In this document: positions 1 through 5,294 of the stretch, one piece after another
Layout of the letters: every line of letters begins with the position of its first letter
Position numbering within the stretch: position 1 is the stretch's first letter
Source: Deltaproteobacteria bacterium
GTDB lineage: Bacteria > SAR324 > NAC60-12
Assembly (NCBI GenBank): GCA_003541985.1
Contig: DPLM01000330.1
Location: 1 to 5,294, forward strand
DNA: 5,294 nucleotides
Reading direction: 5' to 3'
Made by a program: the position numbers and the translations under genes
Notes under the pieces: model-generated
Database searches by the model: none
What the model saw: the letters and a program-made list of their open reading frames with translations, nothing else
What the model was told of the DNA's origin: nothing

Positions 1-2414
1 CTGATGCTGAAGTCAAAGCGGTCAGGGCTTTCTCCACCTCGTTGATCGAGTTTAACACCATACTCGAAACGCAATACTCCCAGTGGGGTGATTAGCCGTA
101 CGCCTCCTCCGGTACTGCGGCGTAGATCGAAGAAATCTGGTTCCGTTTCGCCCAGCAGAGTATATTGCTCCGGCTCAGCGTTGATATTGCCCGCATCAAA
201 AAAGACTACTCCTCGAATGAAGCTCCGTTCGTCGCGGCTGAGTGGAAAGAGTAACTCTAGGTTGAAAAGCCGCTCGCTGATCCCACCACTCTTCAGCTTC
301 CCTAACTCATCAAAATTCAACCCTGAAGTGCGCTTGTCGCTCAATCGTGCCTGCGTTAGACCAAACTCGTCGATGTAGCTAGTCAACTGTTGGTTGGTGA
401 TTCTCTCTGTACCACCATAAGGCCCTGCAATAGCGTAGTAGTTATGACCACGCACGCTGTTTAGGCCTCCCAAGCGGTAACGATCTTCTGGAGGGATTCG
501 GGAACTGCCCATCTGCTGTAGCCAACCGAGCCGTCCCTTGACCATGGCAATCAGAGTTTGTGCTTCATTGAGCGTCCAGAATTGCTGGTAGTTGGTGATG
601 AATTCACGCAACTGGACGTTACCCCCGAAGGGTGTACCAGTCTGTACAAGTGTCAGGCTAGTCTTGATTCCTTCTGTCGGAAAAATTGGGTGATTAACTG
701 TATTATAGGCCAGTGTTGGCGCAATTGAGCGTTTGAAGACGTTGTATCCTTCGTTGTCGTAGAGCCGATCCACTGCATTCCAACTCACAGAGAGACGCAG
801 GTCACGCCAATAGATTGGCATCCCTACGCTGGTACCATAGGTGTTTTCACGAAGGCTACCTCTTTCCAGGCCTGTGCTGTCTGCAAGACGCCGATGTGAG
901 AACTGAATTGAATTGGAAAGTCGTGTACTGAACAACCTGGGATCAATAAAAGTAACGCTGTACTCGTTGGTGACATCCTGTTCACTGAACTGCGCACTCA
1001 ATCGTAGAGTTTGTCCGTTACCAAATAGATTTCCTTTGGTAAGAGACAGCCCACCACTAAATCCTGTCACATCGCTATAGCCGATCTGGGCCTGAAAGGT
1101 TCCAGTTTGAGTTTCCTTGAGTCGCGTCATCAGGTCCAGAATGTTATCCTCCTCAGGACGTCTTCGTCGTTCAAGCTGTAGGCCTGGCTCGAAGAAACCC
1201 AACCTCCCAAGATTTTCCTGGCTCAGTCGGAGTCGCTTGCCATCGAAGAGTTGTGATTCGTTAACCTCAAACTCACGGCGGATTACATGGTCACGTGTCT
1301 CGGTATTTCCTGCAACGGAGATACGGCCTATGTAAGCCTTCTCACCTTGCAAGATGCGGTAATTCACGTCCACAGTCTTATTGTCTTTATTGATCCGAGT
1401 CTGTGGAATCACACGTACGAAGGCATAGCCACGCTCCTGGTACAGCTCATCCAGTACGGCTCGATCTCGGTTCTGCAAGAAAGGATTGTAGACCCCACCA
1501 GTTTTTAGCTCCAGTCGCTCCAGCAGCTCTGCCTCTGGTTCCAGTAAGTCACCGCTGACATTGACCAACCCTGTGAAGTACTGGTCTCCTTCAGTGATGT
1601 TTAGGGATAGTTCGACACGGCTGTATTCTGGATTGTGATAGAGTATTACATCGGGTTTGTCGATGAAGACCTTGATGTATCCTTGCTGTAGGTATTTCTG
1701 AGTCAACAAGACCAGATCCTGATTAACCCGCTCCTCCTGAAAAATACCAGAACTGTTGATCCAGTTGAAACAGTCCACCTCTGTGCTAAGCATGATACGT
1801 TTGAGGTCAACTGCTGCGAACACTTTGGTCCCACTGATGTCTACATCTGTCAGGAATACCTTTGGTTGCTCCTGGGCCACATAGGTCAGTCGATATTCTT
1901 GCTCTGATTCTTTCTCCAAACGGGGCAGCACACGGGCGGTGGTGTAGCCATTTTCTCGATACTGGTCGAGAATCATTGTCTGATCCTGTTCAGCTTTGAA
2001 TGGATCGTAGATGTCGTTGGCCCTCAGCAGTAGCTTCTCACGAATTTCATCCAGATCCAGTAGGTTGACCCCTTCCAGTTGAACTGAGAGCAGACGAGGA
2101 CGCTCCTCTACAACATAACGCAGTCGGTAGCCATCACCGAGTGGTTCGACTTCAGCGCGTACGTTACGGAAGAGCCCAGTCTCAAAGATCTGGCGGATAT
2201 CTTGACGAATATGTTGGCGATCAAGCGGAAAGTTGACCTGACTCTCGAGGGAGAAGAGCAATTGGGCTTCTTCTAATTCTGAGGTTCCCTGGATCTCAAT
2301 TTCCAGGATTCGGGCTTCCTGCCCGAAGATCATGCTGGGAAAACCCAGCAACAAGAAGGCCAGCAACAGCCTAAGGCTGCGACAAAAACGGCCAGAAGCA
2401 CAAACGGTGGGCAT
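1..2414 (-). CDS. bamA: Outer membrane protein assembly factor BamA (3' end cut by window edge)
   Basis: BamA is the central Omp85-family subunit of the BAM complex, which folds and inserts beta-barrel proteins into the outer membrane. The minus-strand frame is open for 804 codons from ATG at 2414 to the window edge, with no stop or frameshift. Residues 1-31 look like a signal peptide (basic RFCRSLR, then a Leu-rich core, likely cut near Gly31). Five POTRA domains follow at about 34-105, 106-182, 185-275, 278-357 and 359-436; POTRA-like glycine turns include VSGD and VAGN. The Omp85 barrel starts near 437 and contains FPTEG (578-582), VRGH (654-657, the loop-6 motif, usually VRGF/Y), NLELLFPL (718-725) and FFDAGN (738-743). 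The sequence stops inside the last strand (FDFSI), so the terminal beta-signal lies just outside; family length suggests only a few residues are missing. The gap to lolD is 25 bases with no clear Shine-Dalgarno, suggesting coupled translation. Identity is very secure from domain order and length. Confidence 0.96.
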   Translation of the reverse strand, partial: MPTVCASGRFCRSLRLLLAFLLLGFPSMIFGQEARILEIEIQGTSELEEAQLLFSLESQVNFPLDRQHIRQDIRQIFETGLFRNVRAEVEPLGDGYRLRYVVEERPRLLSVQLEGVNLLDLDEIREKLLLRANDIYDPFKAEQDQTMILDQYRENGYTTARVLPRLEKESEQEYRLTYVAQEQPKVFLTDVDISGTKVFAAVDLKRIMLSTEVDCFNWINSSGIFQEERVNQDLVLLTQKYLQQGYIKVFIDKPDVILYHNPEYSRVELSLNITEGDQYFTGLVNVSGDLLEPEAELLERLELKTGGVYNPFLQNRDRAVLDELYQERGYAFVRVIPQTRINKDNKTVDVNYRILQGEKAYIGRISVAGNTETRDHVIRREFEVNESQLFDGKRLRLSQENLGRLGFFEPGLQLERRRRPEEDNILDLMTRLKETQTGTFQAQIGYSDVTGFSGGLSLTKGNLFGNGQTLRLSAQFSEQDVTNEYSVTFIDPRLFSTRLSNSIQFSHRRLADSTGLERGSLRENTYGTSVGMPIYWRDLRLSVSWNAVDRLYDNEGYNVFKRSIAPTLAYNTVNHPIFPTEGIKTSLTLVQTGTPFGGNVQLREFITNYQQFWTLNEAQTLIAMVKGRLGWLQQMGSSRIPPEDRYRLGGLNSVRGHNYYAIAGPYGGTERITNQQLTSYIDEFGLTQARLSDKRTSGLNFDELGKLKSGGISERLFNLELLFPLSRDERSFIRGVVFFDAGNINAEPEQYTLLGETEPDFFDLRRSTGGGVRLITPLGVLRFEYGVKLDQRGGESPDRFDFSI

Positions 2415-2439
2415 TAGAATGTGAGTATTGACAAGCGTT

Positions 2440-3126
2440 TCAAGGACTGGAATCCAATTGCAAACGACCATCCTGCAGGCGATAGCACTGCTGCAGTGTA
2501 GTGGCCAGTTGCAGATTGTGGGTGATCATCAGCATGGTGGTTCGCCCATCGGCGCAGCAGCGCAGTAAGGTATCCAATACCTGCGACTCATTTTCCTGGT
2601 CCAGGTTGCCAGTAGGCTCGTCAGCTAGCAGGAGACGCGGGCGGTTGGTGAGGGCCCGAGCAATGGCAACCCGTTGCTGTTCGCCGCCGGAGAGTTGAGA
2701 AGGCCTATGCAACAAGCGCTCCCCCAGTCCGACTTGCTCCAGTAGTTCGCTCGCACGCTTACGACTCTGACTGTGCCCCTGTCCCTGAACCAATGCTGGC
2801 ATCATCACGTTCTCCAGCGCACTGAAGTCCTGTAGGAGTTGATGAAACTGAAAAATGAAGCCCAACTGGTTGTTGCGGTAGTGAGCCTGGGCATCACGGG
2901 AAAGCAGGCTCAGGTCCTTGTTATCCAGCAAAACTCTCCCCTGGTCTGGTTGGTCAAGTAAGCCAATCAAGTGCAGCAAGGTGCTCTTGCCCGTCCCAGA
3001 AGCACCAACGATGGCAGCGGTCTGGCCAGGTTGCTCCAATCGCAAGTCTACTCCCCGCAAAATGTGCAGGGTACGGCCTTCACCGTCAAGATAGCTTTTG
3101 TGCAGGTTTTCAAGTTTAAGATGCAT
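2440..3126 (-). CDS. lolD: Lipoprotein-releasing ABC transporter ATP-binding protein LolD
   Basis: LolD is the cytoplasmic ATPase of LolCDE, which extracts mature lipoproteins from the inner membrane and passes them to LolA for delivery to the outer membrane. With the ATG at 3126 the protein has 228 residues, the usual family size. Visible motifs are Walker A GASGTGKST (41-49), the Q-loop with the LolD-type stretch FQFHQLLQDFSALENV (92-107), the ABC signature LSGGEQQR (145-152), Walker B LLLADEP (165-171) with the D-loop GNLD (173-176), and the switch histidine in MITHN (His203). The frame could open at GTG 3156, but that start overlaps the upstream gene by 20 bases and adds ten residues; starting at MHLKLENLHKSY matches how LolD and MacB-type ATPases normally begin. 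Neither start has a strong Shine-Dalgarno. The upstream stop is 10 bases away, so coupled translation is likely. MacB/FtsE-like ATPases are the alternative, but the Q-loop region and neighbouring bamA favour LolD. No lolC/lolE permease gene is adjacent on the visible side. Confidence 0.93.
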   Translation of the reverse strand: MHLKLENLHKSYLDGEGRTLHILRGVDLRLEQPGQTAAIVGASGTGKSTLLHLIGLLDQPDQGRVLLDNKDLSLLSRDAQAHYRNNQLGFIFQFHQLLQDFSALENVMMPALVQGQGHSQSRKRASELLEQVGLGERLLHRPSQLSGGEQQRVAIARALTNRPRLLLADEPTGNLDQENESQVLDTLLRCCADGRTTMLMITHNLQLATTLQQCYRLQDGRLQLDSSP

Positions 3127-3136
3127 GGCTGGAAAC

Positions 3137-3568
3137 TTAACGAAATTGAACCTCACTCACTCGGGTCCGGACTTCGCCAGACCAGTCAGGAGGAGCTTGG
3201 GATTCGAGGTCAAAGCCAAATTCACGCGACTGCTTAGGTTCCAAGGTGCCAGGATTTTGAAAAGACAGGTGGTAGACCGGGAAAAAACGGGCACTCTTGA
3301 TCACCTCATCCTCCTTGCTGAGATAGTCGATAGTGATCTCTAGCATCTTGATCACCTGCTCGCTGTTGTTGAGCACAGTTCCAAAGACACCAGTGCTCAC
3401 ACGCCGTTCGTCTTGGCCAAAAGCCACACGCACGTCCAGCAATTCAATTTGCTTCTGGGCCTCAAGTCGTTTCTGGTTCTGATAAAACTGAAGCCCAAAC
3501 AGGACTGCAAGGGCCAAGCTGGCAATCAGCAGGACTCGAGTCCCGGAACTGCGCGTCCAGTCCGGCAT
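3137..3568 (-). CDS. Small membrane-anchored protein of unknown function, possible FxLYD-like periplasmic domain
   Basis: I do not recognise this 143-residue protein by name. Seen directly: a short N-terminus with basic residues, one hydrophobic segment at about 12-28 (VLLIASLALAVLFGLQF), a charged polar linker (29-42), then a soluble region likely rich in beta-strands. The soluble part has GTVLNNS (63-69), alternating hydrophobics (MLEITIDYL, 75-83), LEPKQSREFGFDL (109-121) and a final strand near RTRVSEVQF (134-142). This order, a G-x-V-x-N turn, a central strand, an L-x-P turn before a Phe-rich strand, and a closing strand, resembles the FxLYD/DUF2393-type immunoglobulin-like fold; that is inference. 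The N-in anchor would place the domain in the periplasm. The start is well supported by AGGAG (complement of 3575-3579) six bases before ATG. The stop lies 10 bases before lolD, so it probably shares the lolD-bamA transcript and may act in envelope biogenesis. No catalytic motif, cysteine or lipobox is visible. Confidence 0.8.
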   Translation of the reverse strand: MPDWTRSSGTRVLLIASLALAVLFGLQFYQNQKRLEAQKQIELLDVRVAFGQDERRVSTGVFGTVLNNSEQVIKMLEITIDYLSKEDEVIKSARFFPVYHLSFQNPGTLEPKQSREFGFDLESQAPPDWSGEVRTRVSEVQFR

Positions 3569-3650
3569 GGTCTACTCCTGCAGGCGGAAGGATCGAGAAC
3601 GGGTTAGGGAAGGACAGTTTCCGGTATTCTGGGAAAAGTGTTTGCTGCCG

Positions 3651-3677
3651 GGGGCCAGCTCGCAAAAAGTGGACCCC
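3651..3677 (-). other. Bulged hairpin just downstream of rpmB
   Basis: In the transcript direction GGGG-T-CCA pairs with TGG-CCCC around a 12-base loop, giving a seven-pair stem with one bulged base that begins a few bases after the rpmB stop. A run of five T lies in the loop rather than after the stem, so it is not a classical intrinsic terminator. It could mark a weak or processed 3' end of the rpmG-rpmB message. The rest of the 115-base gap to the next gene (3569-3683) shows only the Shine-Dalgarno of that gene and no convincing promoter. Confidence 0.3.
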
Positions 3678-3683
3678 TGTTTT

Positions 3684-3923
3684 TCAACTTACGTCGCGGA
3701 GGGTAAGGCCGTTGTCCTTGAGGAAGGCTGTCAAGCCCTTCTTGTCGATGGTACGGATCGCACGGGTCGAAACTTTCAGCTTAACCTCACGACCGAGTTC
3801 CGGAACAAAGAAACGTCGGGTCTGCAAGTTGGGCAGCTGGCGGTGCTTGGTCTTATTGTTGGCATGCGAAACGCGGTTGCCGGTCAGTGGACGCTTGCCG
3901 GTGATGTCGCAGCGACGAGCCAT
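3684..3923 (-). CDS. rpmB: 50S ribosomal protein L28
   Basis: L28 is a small basic protein of the large ribosomal subunit that binds 23S rRNA. The 79-residue product begins MARRCDITGKRPLTGNRVSH and continues with NNKTKHRQLPNLQTRRF, the invariant N-terminal signature of bacterial L28; RAIRTIDKKGL (54-64) is the conserved C-terminal part. The length matches proteobacterial L28. Only one cysteine (Cys5) is present, so this is the form that does not bind zinc through paired CxxC motifs. The start is supported by AGGAG (complement of 3930-3934) six bases before ATG. It lies 39 bases downstream of rpmG with no terminator or obvious promoter between, so the two are very probably co-transcribed from the promoter before rpmG. 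The order rpmG then rpmB is the reverse of the familiar Escherichia coli rpmB-rpmG order. Confidence 0.96.
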   Translation of the reverse strand: MARRCDITGKRPLTGNRVSHANNKTKHRQLPNLQTRRFFVPELGREVKLKVSTRAIRTIDKKGLTAFLKDNGLTLRDVS

Positions 3924-3962
3924 GGTGTTCTCCTAGTCAGCACTGTCTCGCGACAGGGTAAG

Positions 3963-4124
3963 TTACTTGGTTTCCTTGAAAAGCACGTGCTTGCGAACGA
4001 TCGGATCGTACTTGCGTAATTCTAAGCGTCCAGGGGTCGTGACCCTGTTCTTAGAGGTGTAGTACATGTAGCCGCTCTCTGGACTCTTCATCTTTACAAA
4101 CACGCGGTTGGCATTCTTGGCCAT
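3963..4124 (-). CDS. rpmG: 50S ribosomal protein L33
   Basis: L33 is a small protein of the large ribosomal subunit located near the E site. The gene is short: 53 codons from ATG at 4124 to TAA at 3963. The product starts MAKNANRVFVKMKSPESGY and has YYTSKNRVTTPGRLELRKYD (21-40) and DPIVRKHVLFKETK (40-53), closely following the proteobacterial L33 pattern (TxKNKRxxPxKLELKKFDPxxRxHVxxKE). There is no cysteine, so this is the zinc-independent form, which has a Thr/Ser-containing segment where zinc-binding paralogs carry CxxC. The Shine-Dalgarno is weak (GGAA at 11 to 8 bases before ATG), unlike the strong site of the next gene. A sigma-70-like promoter lies directly upstream, and rpmB follows after 39 bases, forming a two-gene ribosomal unit. 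Confidence 0.96.
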   Translation of the reverse strand: MAKNANRVFVKMKSPESGYMYYTSKNRVTTPGRLELRKYDPIVRKHVLFKETK

Positions 4125-4155
4125 GGGGCAATTCCAGGAAAAATAAAAATTAAAA

Positions 4156-4184
4156 ATGATCAGTATTTACTGAAAAAATGTCAA
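4156..4184 (-). promoter_or_regulatory. Sigma-70-like promoter for rpmG-rpmB
   Basis: Reading the minus strand, a perfect -35 box TTGACA (complement of 4179-4184) is followed by a 17-base spacer and GATCAT (complement of 4156-4161), which matches four of six positions of the -10 consensus. Spacing is optimal and the region is AT-rich, with long T/A runs on both sides. It lies in the only AT-rich gap of the window, 32 bases before the rpmG start codon, giving a short leader. This 94-base gap (4125-4218) shows no intrinsic terminator for the DAHP synthase gene upstream, so some read-through is possible. Confidence 0.65.
4160..4173. repeat. Perfect 6-base inverted repeat in the rpmG promoter spacer
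   Basis: TCAGTA-TT-TACTGA is a perfect dyad with a two-base centre. It covers most of the spacer between the -35 and -10 boxes and touches the -10 box, the position where a bound repressor would block RNA polymerase. It could be an operator, but it is short enough to arise by chance in an AT-rich gap. It does not look like the TGTTATA-type Zur box of enterobacteria, as far as I can judge from memory. Confidence 0.35.
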
Positions 4185-4218
4185 GAATTTCCTTCAGGTC
4201 TTAGTAGTTGGTAAGATA

Positions 4219-5259
4219 CTATAGATTTCCCAGGTGTTCGTAGGCTTCTCGCAAGATGCGCTCCGTGTTTTCCCAATCCAGGCACTTGTCCGTGATGGAA
4301 ACACCATAATGCATCTCATCACTGATTGGTTGGTTTCCTAGATGTAGGTGACTCTCGATCATGGTTCCAACAATAGATTGGTTGCCGTCAACGATCTGGC
4401 GCACGATGTCACGCAGCACGAGCTCCTGTTTTTCCGGACGCTTGTTGGAGTTGCCATGACTGCAGTCCACCATGATGGTTGGTTTGACACCTTCTTTACG
4501 CAGCTGTTCTTCGGTATCCTGAATGGACAGGGTATCAAAATTGGGTCCGTGCTTTCCACCGCGCAAGACAATGTGGCAGTGTTGGTTACCGCTTGTATTG
4601 ACAATAGAGGCACGCCCCTCATGATTGATGCCCAAGAAATGATGGGGATGTGCTGCAGATTGAATGGCGTGCACCGCAATATCTAGGTTACCATCAGTAC
4701 CATTCTTGAAGCCAACAGGCATGGAAAGCCCACTGGTCATTTCCCGGTGGGTTTGTGATTCGGTGGTACGGGCTCCGATCGCACTCCAGGTGAGCAGATC
4801 GGCAATATATTGGGGTGTGATCGGGTCCAGCGTTTCTGTAGCTGCGGGTAGTCCTAGCTCGTTGATATCGAGCAGGATCTTTCGCGCCAGACGCAGGCCC
4901 TTTTCTACTTGGTGGGTACCGTTCAGATCTGGATCATTGATCAGCCCCTTCCATCCGACAGTAGTACGTGGTTTCTCAAAGTACACTCGCATGATAAGGT
5001 AAATCCGATCCTTGAACTCTTCGTGCAAGGCCTTGAGACGCAGGGCGTATTCTATTGCGGCTTCTGTATCGTGAATAGAGCAAGGTCCAACCACGGCAAA
5101 GAGTCGATGACTTTCCCGATCAAGGATATTGCGCACGGCTTGACGCGCCTGAACCACGGTCTGACAAGCTTTTTCGCTGAGGGGAAGCTCCTCCTTGATC
5201 TCATCAGGCGGTGTCAATGGGGTGATTTGCTTAACATTTATGTTATTGGTGGATTGCAT
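4219..5259 (-). CDS. aroF: 3-deoxy-7-phosphoheptulonate synthase (DAHP synthase), class I AroF/AroG/AroH type
   Basis: This cytoplasmic enzyme condenses phosphoenolpyruvate with erythrose 4-phosphate to DAHP, the first committed step of the shikimate pathway to aromatic amino acids. The 346-residue length fits the 350-356 residues of the E. coli isozymes. Conserved pieces, in order: VVGPCSIHD with metal-ligand Cys60, RVYFEKPRTTVGWKG (91-105, substrate-binding Lys96 and Arg98), IGARTTESQTHRE (161-173, Arg164), GFKNGTDG (183-190, Lys185), then metal ligands His268 (VDCSHGN), Glu302 (MIESH) and Asp324 (SITD). All catalytic and metal residues are present. LSMPVGF, MVDCSHGNSNK and EMHYGVSITD are closer to AroF than to AroG or AroH as I recall them, so the symbol is a best guess; which amino acid inhibits it cannot be read with certainty. 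ATG 5259 is preferred over TTG 5289 because GGAG lies five bases before it. The enzyme probably works alone here; its neighbours are unrelated. Confidence 0.95.
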   Translation of the reverse strand: MQSTNNINVKQITPLTPPDEIKEELPLSEKACQTVVQARQAVRNILDRESHRLFAVVGPCSIHDTEAAIEYALRLKALHEEFKDRIYLIMRVYFEKPRTTVGWKGLINDPDLNGTHQVEKGLRLARKILLDINELGLPAATETLDPITPQYIADLLTWSAIGARTTESQTHREMTSGLSMPVGFKNGTDGNLDIAVHAIQSAAHPHHFLGINHEGRASIVNTSGNQHCHIVLRGGKHGPNFDTLSIQDTEEQLRKEGVKPTIMVDCSHGNSNKRPEKQELVLRDIVRQIVDGNQSIVGTMIESHLHLGNQPISDEMHYGVSITDKCLDWENTERILREAYEHLGNL

Positions 5260-5264
5260 GGGTT

Positions 5265-5268
5265 CTCC
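5265..5268 (-). promoter_or_regulatory. Ribosome binding site deciding the DAHP synthase start
   Basis: On the minus strand GGAG is followed by five bases (AACCC) and the ATG at 5259. This supports that ATG over the in-frame TTG thirty bases further upstream, which has too little upstream sequence in the window to judge any site of its own. The remaining bases up to the window edge show nothing further. Confidence 0.6.
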
Positions 5269-5294
5269 AGAAGAAATAAGAGCAGTCAATGTAG

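Noticed and set aside
88..378. Plus-strand open frame of 96 codons rich in Ser, Arg and Pro
   Set aside because: It is antisense to the bamA barrel region; the Ser/Arg/Pro-rich composition is typical of a reverse-frame shadow.
1117..1508. Two overlapping plus-strand open frames
   Set aside because: Both lie antisense inside the continuous bamA POTRA coding region and have no start-site or motif support.
2429..2434. TTGACA on the plus strand in the lolD-bamA gap
   Set aside because: It points away from bamA and toward no plus-strand gene, with no matching -10 box at the right distance; it looks like a chance match.
3127..3156. GTG start for lolD at 3156, adding ten residues
   Set aside because: It overlaps the upstream gene by 20 bases, has no good Shine-Dalgarno, and adds residues not expected at the LolD N-terminus; ATG at 3126 fits the family.
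3462..3665. Minus-strand open frame of 67 codons overlapping the small anchored protein
   Set aside because: It is in another frame of the same strand. The 143-residue frame has a strong Shine-Dalgarno, a clean membrane anchor and ends just before lolD, so it is the real gene.
3567..4019. Plus-strand open frame of 150 codons
   Set aside because: It runs antisense across rpmB and the rpmB-rpmG gap. The opposite strand carries unmistakable ribosomal protein sequence, and the translated product shows no recognisable motif.
4348..4686. Plus-strand open frame of 112 codons, with another at 4664-5002
   Set aside because: Both are antisense shadows of the highly conserved DAHP synthase gene, and their products look like no family I know.
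5260..5289. TTG start for the DAHP synthase at 5289
   Set aside because: The ATG at 5259 has GGAG at a five-base distance and gives a family-typical length; the TTG start is unsupported.

Overview
The window reads as ordinary core chromosome of a Gram-negative, outer-membrane bacterium. All six genes lie on the minus strand, so they are transcribed from right to left. The presence of BamA and LolD requires an outer membrane with lipoprotein export. The lolD-bamA adjacency resembles arrangements known in deltaproteobacterial-type genomes, and the ribosomal proteins and DAHP synthase are of proteobacterial type. Base composition looks roughly half G+C by eye. I cannot name the genus from the sequence alone.

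Layout in transcription order (right to left). (1) A class I, AroF/AroG/AroH-type DAHP synthase, the entry enzyme of the shikimate pathway (5259-4219). (2) A 94-base AT-rich gap holding a good sigma-70-like promoter with a palindrome in its spacer. (3) rpmG (L33, 4124-3963) and rpmB (L28, 3923-3684), 39 bases apart; both lack paired zinc-binding cysteines. (4) A 115-base gap with a bulged hairpin close behind rpmB and no clear promoter. (5) A 143-residue protein with one N-terminal membrane anchor, not recognised by name (3568-3137). (6) lolD, the ATPase of the lipoprotein-releasing ABC transporter (3126-2440). (7) bamA, the outer-membrane beta-barrel assembly factor, starting at 2414 and open to the left window edge; only its last few residues are missing.

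The last three genes are packed with gaps of 10 and 25 bases and look like one envelope-biogenesis operon: a small anchored protein with a probable periplasmic domain, lipoprotein extraction, and beta-barrel insertion. The upstream genes serve translation and aromatic amino acid synthesis and show no functional link to it. I found no mobile element, CRISPR array, tRNA, rRNA or extended repeat. No new system is evident. The points most worth checking are the small anchored protein beside a lolD that lacks an adjacent lolC/lolE, the VRGH variant of the VRGF/Y motif in BamA, and the palindrome inside the rpmG promoter.
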